Below, piece by piece: positions 24,001-33,000 of a DNA stretch of 64,000 nucleotides. The stretch comes from Ophiura sarsii. Taxonomy: Eukaryota; Echinodermata; Ophiuroidea; Amphilepidida; Ophiuridae. The translations under genes and the position numbers were made by a program. Location: the NCBI GenBank assembly GCA_035610835.1, contig CM069446.1:46477625-46541624 (forward strand), in the 5' to 3' direction. Every line of letters begins with the position of its first letter. Within the stretch, counting starts at the first letter, position 1. The notes below the pieces were generated by a model. That model was not told the DNA's origin and made no database searches. It saw only the letters and a program-made list of their open reading frames with translations.

Positions 24001-27000
24001 GGAACGCTTCTATCTAAGTTTACATATTACACATATTTTCACTTGCGCGGGTGGTTACTTATTCATTCACATTTCAATTAGCCAGTAATGTTGAATTTAT
24101 AAATGCATTTCTTCATGTTATAAGAGTACTGTGTAATCGATCATACCATTATACCAACCAGAAAACAGAAAATAAAACAATAACACTTATTGTATAGAGA
24201 GAACCTATCGTGCAAATAGCGATCGAAAACTTTATCCTGAAGATTAAAATATGCTTAAAAACATTGATAACTTTCATGTTTAAAAGAAGAACTAGTAGCT
24301 AATAAATGTTATCTTTGAAAGAAGTATTGATTAATTTATTTAGTGTGCTGTCTTAATCAGTCAATATGAGTAAACCTGGATGGAAGTGGTATTTGACTAC
24401 TTTTACGCAATCTCTCATTTCTCCATAATTATTGAACCGAATCAAGTGCGATTTTCTTCAAATTATAACAAAAGTAATTCTACTTCATTTTTTTTGTATG
24501 AAATATCCAATCCTGACACTTATTTACGAATTTGTTGCAATTTCGTGTGTGACACCCTGTACAATAGTAGTAAGAGTATCATCTGATAAACCGGTGACTA
24601 CGGGTTGCTGTTAATTATGACTATGTTTCTGTCTCTTTTCACGTTCTTTCATGTCTTTATACCTTTATTGTTTTGTCTTACATCATGACGTGTGCATGAA
24701 GTCAACGAGGATTTGGATTCGATTGCCAAGGTAACTCATTTTACACAAAAAGTAGTATGAATTAACAATTATTGTATCATAATCTTAATTCAACTGTTTA
24801 ACATGCATTGTTCATCTCTGAAAACATCATAATCTAAATATTAGTATAGGCCCTGCATAAGACGTAGTTTACTGGAATCATGACGGACTACAAAGAACTA
24901 CAAAGATTAAAGTTTACATCACTTTCAAAAATCCGGCGTCAATTCACAGAATAAACGAAATGGACTGCGGCACTACGCCATGATTCCAGTGAATGATGTA
25001 TGTTTGATTCCTTTCTGTAACTGAGCCGGGCGATGAATACGTGCAAGGCCTATTAATTCCAGTGCGTATTTATACAGGCTCAAAAAGTAACTTGTTATTA
25101 ACTTAACTTATTAACTTAACAAAAGTGCTCTTAACTCCAAAACCTGACACTATAGTATCAGTCAAAAACAAGAGCTCCGACACGGAATAAACATGATAAA
25201 TGGAGTATAACACACCAAACTATTTCAAACATACGTTCTTTCTTGGTGGGTGCATCTGTCACCGTCCCATAAACATAATCTATTATTTTTCTATGAGGTC
25301 CATCTAAACCGAGTATAATGTTATTAAAATTAAACCCACCTAATTTTAAGATTTGTGCTTTTCTTTAGATACCAGTCACTGAAAATAACGTGGTAGATGT
25401 TGTGGCTAACTTAACACAAGTTATAAATGAAGGTATAACTGTCGACAGTAAAGGTCTAGAGAGCATTGCCTTTATCCTGGATGGTATTGCTGATTTAGAA
25501 CTGCCGGCTGAACATGTAAGAGTTAGGCATAGGCCAAGGGCAATAACAATTAAATAAAAAGTTCTTTACGACCTACAATCAAGGAAAATAATAGTTGGCA
25601 CACTTGATACAATTTAATACAACTATCCCTGTGCTCACAATAGAGAACAGACTTGGGACATAGCACTCTTTAATAGCACGCAGAGGTCTCCCCCTCTCTC
25701 TCATCCTTCCCCACCCCCCATCAATCAATGTTGAGAGAGCTGCCAAAGCTTCTGATGGCATGTGGCTCGGATCAACATTGCCTCGGGGGAGCGGGGTACT
25801 TTTTTCCTTAATTGGGACAAAGTGTGCCAACCTTTTTTTCCTTGATTGTAGCTGATTGATCCATTATTGTTCGAATTTGAGATTATTTTGTTGAATTTTC
25901 AAACTGTTTATAATGCAAATTTATGATTGTATTTATAATTCGTTTTCATGAAATTAAGAAAGAAAATAGGAAAGGATAAACAACACCAAAAACGAATGGT
26001 CCGTCCGTATAATGTAATTATTTAAATACTTAATAATTTGATAATACATGCCATACACTTGATTCTTAACTTCGTTAATCAATATTTAATCTGTGCCATT
26101 ACCACACTTTTTAAGACTTGAAATTATAATGACAATTTAAAGTAATAGTAAATAATGGCTCTGCATAACTACAAAAGTATCGGGCTATTTCAGTTGAAAT
26201 CCTTACACCCCTATGGAAGTCATTACCTTGATCTTCCACACAGGGAGTAATGAGTCTTCAATAGGGGGTGTATGATACAGCATTATGATACAGCAACATT
26301 TATTATATCCAAACAGCTAACGAGATCCGTTGTGGCAATCATAGACGACGTCCTTACCAATTACGACGACAATCGCAACGGAGATTCATCAACACCACAA
26401 GACGACGACGTATCTCCCATTGAAGTATCGCCCATCCCTAATCAGATTCAAAGAGCGCTTGAAAGTCAGATATCATCGTTACAGTCGGACCCAGATGGCA
26501 GTAACAATACTGTCATCGAAGGGGAAAACGTGGTCATCCATGCCGTGAAAATTCCAAGAGAGTCTCTCATTAATAACAACCTGGTATTTGAAAGCATTCC
26601 ATCGGGTGGTGTGAACTCGGCCAATGGCAGGTCTACACGTGTAAAGACGGGAAACGCCCCTGACAGAAGGGCTGAAGCCGCCACTTCTTTGCCAAGTGAT
26701 GTGTTTCTTTCCGCTACAGGTATACTGTTTCACGTGTTATAGTTCGAATCACGATTCCGTTAACATTTTTATAACGTACATTATCCCCTCCGCCAAAATA
26801 ACCTATTCAGTATTCTACACCTCTGCTGAAATCTATCCATTGGCTACCTGTTGTACAGAGGATCACTTTAAAATTGCTATTGATGTTTATAATTCATAAA
26901 ACGGTCTTGTACCTATATACCTATCAAACTTATATGTTCCAATTAGACACTTAAGGTCATCCAAGGATCATTTTCGTAGTCTTGTGTATCCTATGACAAC

Positions 27001-30000
27001 GACAAGAGTCAAAGTTGGTGATGGGACTTTTACCATTTGTGCATCCAAGTTATGGCATGATCTACCTTATGTTTATTAAACAGTCTGTTTCTGTTATTGC
27101 CTTCAAGAAGGCACTTAAGACATATTTATTCCCAATCTTATCTTGCTCCCTATATTATTATATGACTTATATTTTTGTATCGTTTTTTAAGCGCTTTGAA
27201 GTTTGAACGTTCGGGGGAATGGCGCATCACAAGTATATACTTGTTGTATGGGATTGTCGTTATGTGGCATAACAAAATTTCTTTTCCAGTTGCACTCGAA
27301 AGATTGGCTGGAATGAGAAAGTAAAGAATGCACGTGCGAACTTTACTGCAAAACTGTTATATTAATGTCAGATACTCCTTTTTGAGTCAGTTAACACTTA
27401 TTTCTATTTCTGCTACTAAATCAACAGTTCAGACGCCGGTAGCAGTAGCATATTAACTTGCACGTAAATGACGTCATATTTTTACATGACTCACGGGAAT
27501 ATTTATAAAGAAAATCAATATGGTTTTATAAGAAACAGGGTTTCCATTTATTTCAAAAGATGACAGTTTAATATCTTAAACCATGAAGCTATAGTACTAA
27601 TGTATTTGTCGGAATTTAGTTATCATGTGTCCGATTGGAGATATTGAGAAAATCACAATAATGACGTCACTTGTTAGCCTATTTAAGACTTTTCACGCGG
27701 CAGGTGTCTGCAGACGACATTCCGAAATTTCACATAATGTTATAAAATGTCAAAATTATTGAATTTCATTACCATATTTAGAATCGATACTGTTTGGAAT
27801 CACCATGAGATATGCCTTGAAATAAGTATAAACATATGCCTACTATCATGACTTCTGGTTCAGTAATCCTTGAGATAGACCTTCACAGTTGTGAAAGGTT
27901 TCTGAAAAATCTGTTCTGTATAATATGGTAAAGCCAATAGCCGCGTGGAAAGTGTTAATTAATAGTTCAAATTTGACGCCTGATTTTCGACTCACAGGTA
28001 ACAGTTCTGCAGCAGTGCCAGTTAGCTTCTTTGTTTACCAGAACACCAAGTTGTTTCCATCCCAGCGTCTGATCAACGACTCCAATAATCCAAACCAGAT
28101 TCGTGTTGCTGTAGCAAGTCGTATCATCACAGCTAACGTGGAAGGAGCTGAAGAAATCATCGATTTACCAGAGAACAGCCAAGTTGAAACTATCTTTGCT
28201 CTAGTTTTGGTAAGGCTAAGAAAGAGAAACTCGTTCTAGGAAACCTACCGACCTATATTTTTTTCGAATTTAAGATTTTTATTTCCCAATTTTTAGAAAT
28301 ATTTTGAAATATTGTATAGAGTTGTTCTTAAATTTGGAAAATATTTGCTAACTTTTTAAACATTTGGAAAGAATTAAAAGAAATTGGAAACATTTGGAAA
28401 TATCAATTGATTATGAGTAATGTTTCATTAAATTATTGTGAAAAATTATATAATATTGAATGGCTTTGAGGGTGATACAAGAATATATTGCACGAGCTAT
28501 AAAACTATTGCACGAGTGCAATATTTTATAGCGAGTGCAATATATTCTTGTATCACCCGAAAATAAGACATTCAATATTATTATTATTATTATTTATATA
28601 ACTGTTTTGATAAAAACTAAATAAGTTAGCCCGAACTGACCTTCTCTGCGTATATGTACTCACGCGCACATCTTCTGCGCCGCACAATCAATATTGGATA
28701 TTTGAATATTGGACTTTTATACGCATTTTTATTGTACCGTTTGGGAGGCCCATATAAATAATAATGCATAAGGTGACGTTTTGATTAACCATTATTTATT
28801 GTTTTTTCCAATATTCCTCATTTGACAATATCGCTTTTTTATCAATATCTGTTTAACCAATTACAAAACAAGATTTGGATTAAAATAGTACATCGCTAAT
28901 TCTAAATTATGTTCAAATAATTAAAATCTGCTTAAATAAAATAATATGATTTTTTAAATCATGAATTTAACAACACATGTTATTTCTTACCCATACGTGT
29001 GTATAATGTAGGGAAAAGACAAGAATGCTAGAATACGTAATCCTCAATGTGTATTCTGGGATGTCAATGCAAATGACGGAGTCGGTGATTGGTCGAATGA
29101 AGGGTGTCAATTCAACCGGACTCTCAAAGACGGCAATGTGGTGTGCCAATGTAATCATCTCACTAGTTTTGCCGTTTTAATGGTAAGAATTTCTCCTTTA
29201 TTTTCTAATTTTGGTCTCATTAACCGAGGATTGTATCGGTACAGACTCCGAGACTAGATATAATCCGTATCCGACCCAACCTCACCTAATAACGATTTTA
29301 TCCTACTAAAACACTATTAAAACAAAACAAGAACAAATGATTTACCGCAGGGACCGGCTTTTGACGCTGGCAGAAACGCCACATTGTTGATAAACAACGT
29401 CGGCGTAGCAATCCTACTACAACGCATGCGCAGTTCCTTACTGACGGATTACGGGGGTCGGATACGGAATATATCTTGTCACTAAATTCAGGCGCTTATC
29501 CAATAGGAACACGAGAATCGTCTCGATAGTAGGATACTACGAATTACTACGATGCGGTGTGCTTGTGTCACCCGACTCGGCAGTTTTCGAAATAATGGCC
29601 CCACAGGGTATATACATGGCGGAATATACTCCGCCATGTATGGTTCCCCCCAGCCCCCCCCCCCCCCCCCCCCCCGTGGCCTAGCGGTAGATCGTCTGCC
29701 TCTGAACCAAGAGGTCCGGGGTTCGAGCCCCGGGGGCGTCGGGGCCCTTTCCCCCTCGCTATTTGGCCGCGAAAAAAAATCTTTGGAAAAGGTGCCTCGG
29801 GGTTAGGGTTAAGGGGGATGTGCACCTTCGGTATAGCCTCCGTTAAACTGCCGTAACTTCTTCCTTATTCATTTAATCTAAATAAAAGTATACAAAAAAC
29901 ATGATTCCTAGGGAATTGTATGAGGAATATAATAAAACTAGTGTGACAAAATTTGACAAAATATATTTTGAGGTATCTTTTCCAAACCTAAAATGGGTCA

Positions 30001-33000
30001 AAAAACGTGTTTTTATATTTATTTTTCCAAAATGGTCAATTTCGTTATCATGGTTGGATTCATTGAACCCTTTTCTGCAAACAACTTTATACGTTTATAA
30101 AGATTAAATGAATATTGAAGAAGTTACGGCAGTTTTACGGAGGTTGTACCTGAGAGTGCACACCCCCTAAACAAAGGTGTGAGCGCCCACATTAAATATA
30201 GTCTGCATCGCTCCACTCGGCGGTTGGCGGGTCGGTCACCAGGCCTCGCTTTGCTGGGCGTTCGACAGGTAATTTTGCGAGGTGTCTTTGACAAAGACTA
30301 GCTCTTTACAGGCGGAGACACTTAATAAATTATCGCCCGATGTTTTTTTCTTTTCTTTTTTAGGATATATATGATCAAAAGGCTTTGGTATTGGATTTCA
30401 TAAGCAAGACTGGCTGTGGTATTTCTATTACATGTTTATTGATAATGCTTGTAACGTACTTATCGAACAGGTAAGGGAGAAACAAAATGACGGCATTTGT
30501 ACCGGTGTGAGAATATGAATATCATCCCATAACTATGTGTCCATTAGAAAGACAATGCCCAGCATTCGTGGAATTAATGCTGGTCAATAGGAACACATCT
30601 GCAGCTGGATGTGTTCCTATACCAGCCTCGACTTTATCTTGTTTTCTAAAATTCTTTTACGTGTATGGCTGCACATATCTCCACGATATAGGTACATGTA
30701 TAGACACAGATAATGAACAGGGCCCTACAAAGGCTGCTTGTTTTTTTAAAGTAAGCAGACAATGTTATCAGTTTTACTAAGCAAACTGGTAGCTATAAAA
30801 CATGCGACCTTTACGATTCTCTGATTAAGGCCTTTTACCTTTACCTTTCTAATCCAAATCGTTTGTCAGGTATTACAATAGGATGACATCAGTGATTTCT
30901 ACCTGACACTGAGAATTGGCGCTAGTATTAATTCCAACATTACTGGCCCCGGTCTGATAATGCTGCAGTGTCCCATCTAAAATAGCATTTCGAATTGTAA
31001 ATCGTGATTGACCATTATACATATAGGGGATTTTCTTAACCCTCGTCCTTCAAAGATGGAGCGGGTTCTAATCCCCGGTACTAATTAAAAGCTCAAATGA
31101 CTCGCCTGAGGCCTCTAAGGTGATCATTGGGAAACAATTGCGCTCAGTTTAGCCGAAACAAACATGGCGCTACTACTTTTACACAGGGTATTAAGGGTCA
31201 GTCGACAATTCTTTTGGATGGGATGAGACTCGATCCAAGCCTTTTTCCGGGTATGTTTGTCAGATCCTGTGTATTTCTTTTGAAAGCGATATGAACATAA
31301 CACTTTTAGCACAGACGTTATGAGAGTCATTAACTTGCTATTTCCGCTATAGAAAAATTGATGTCTGTGTTTTTGAGCCGCATATGCAGTAAAAATGTAC
31401 CATTTCCAGTTTTCGAACTGATTATGGTTATATTCACTTGTTAATGATGTCATTGTGATATACATAAGGGAGGGGCGGAGTGTTGGTAATATAATAGTCA
31501 GTATTGTATTATAGGCCTATAAGCTAGGTAAATACAAGTGGAACTAATTATGTAATTTGTGATTTGTTTGTCTTTCAGAAAGTTGCGTGAGAAACAACCT
31601 CAGCAGATTATGCTCCATTTCTGTTTTTCTTTGTTATGTCTTTACTTGGTATTCGTCATTGGGATTGACCGGACTACCCCAAGGTGGGGATGCACCACTG
31701 TGTCCGTATTAATTCATTACTTTACATTAACCTCGATATCATGGATGGGCGTCGAAGCTACCAATATGTACATACTCTTTGTGAAAGTCGTTGGTGCTCA
31801 CATTGCCAAATTTATGTTGAAATCGGCTTTAATAGCGTGGGGTGAGTTATTAAAAGTAAAAATAGATGAAGACGGATATTTCTATTGTAAATATATTTAT
31901 TTAACGAATATATTATGTCACTGAACATGGCAAAGGTGTGGATGATGCTACGTCTTACCATGTTTACTGCATCCGTTCCGAGTACACAATTAAAGTCGCA
32001 GATAATGAAGTTGGTGAAATTGCCATTTATTTTATGTTCTATTATAGCACATTATCGTCGCTGTTCTGTCAACACCTCGTATGTTTTCCCGACCGATCAG
32101 CGATAAAATTGCCCAACGGTAATATATATAGGTAATCTTTTGTTTTATACATGTTCAGGGGCAAGAGGTTTGATAGATTTGTTTTGGCCCTTGAACATGT
32201 TTATACATATATTACTTTATACATGTTGAAGGGCCGGACAGCGATGTTTTGACAGAACAGCGACGTTATGTTAATACTTGTTCTTGTTGTTCTTTTAGGA
32301 TTTCCTGCCGTTATTGTTACTATTGCATTGTGTGTGGACCCTACGCAATATGTCAATGAACAACAGTGAGTTTATGAATGTTTTTTTCGTCTCTCCAAGC
32401 AATATTTTGACAATTCTGGTCACTTTTCAAAAGTCACATTTTCAACGCACGCAAGCCGCGAGAAAATGCTGTGCGTGGCACTTTGAATGGCCGGGAATGA
32501 AATGGATTGATCACACAGTGCAACTGCGTTGGGTTATGCCTGAGTGAGCGGGCTGTTTGATTATGAACAGGTAACATGTGGTATTTTCTTCCCGCGTATG
32601 TGTATTGAAAATGTGACTTTTGAAAAGTGACTAATTTTCTTTAAATGGTGCTAATCATGGTTTATCTTTGTTGTTAGGGGGCAAATTTGGTATCAAATTA
32701 TGCCTAAAAGATTCATCTAAATGCCTATTTAGCCTGTTTGGTCCAAAAAAAGGGAATGTTACTCAAAATGACATAAACAAAGTGGTATACTTTTTTGTTG
32801 AACCCTTTAGGCGTTACAGTTAAAATAACTGTTAAACTTGTAGCGAAATATGATAATTACATAGATGTATTCATACCTCTCCTGACCAGCTTGCCTAAGA
32901 TATAAACCACGTGATCATGCTGTAACATTGTCATGATAATGGCATTTGGCCTAGCAAATTTTGCCGGGCGCCTAAGACTGCGTCCCACCTTGGACACCTG

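Noticed and set aside
29676..29745. Functional tRNA gene
   Set aside because: A and B boxes are good but the anticodon and acceptor stems do not pair as a working tRNA should.
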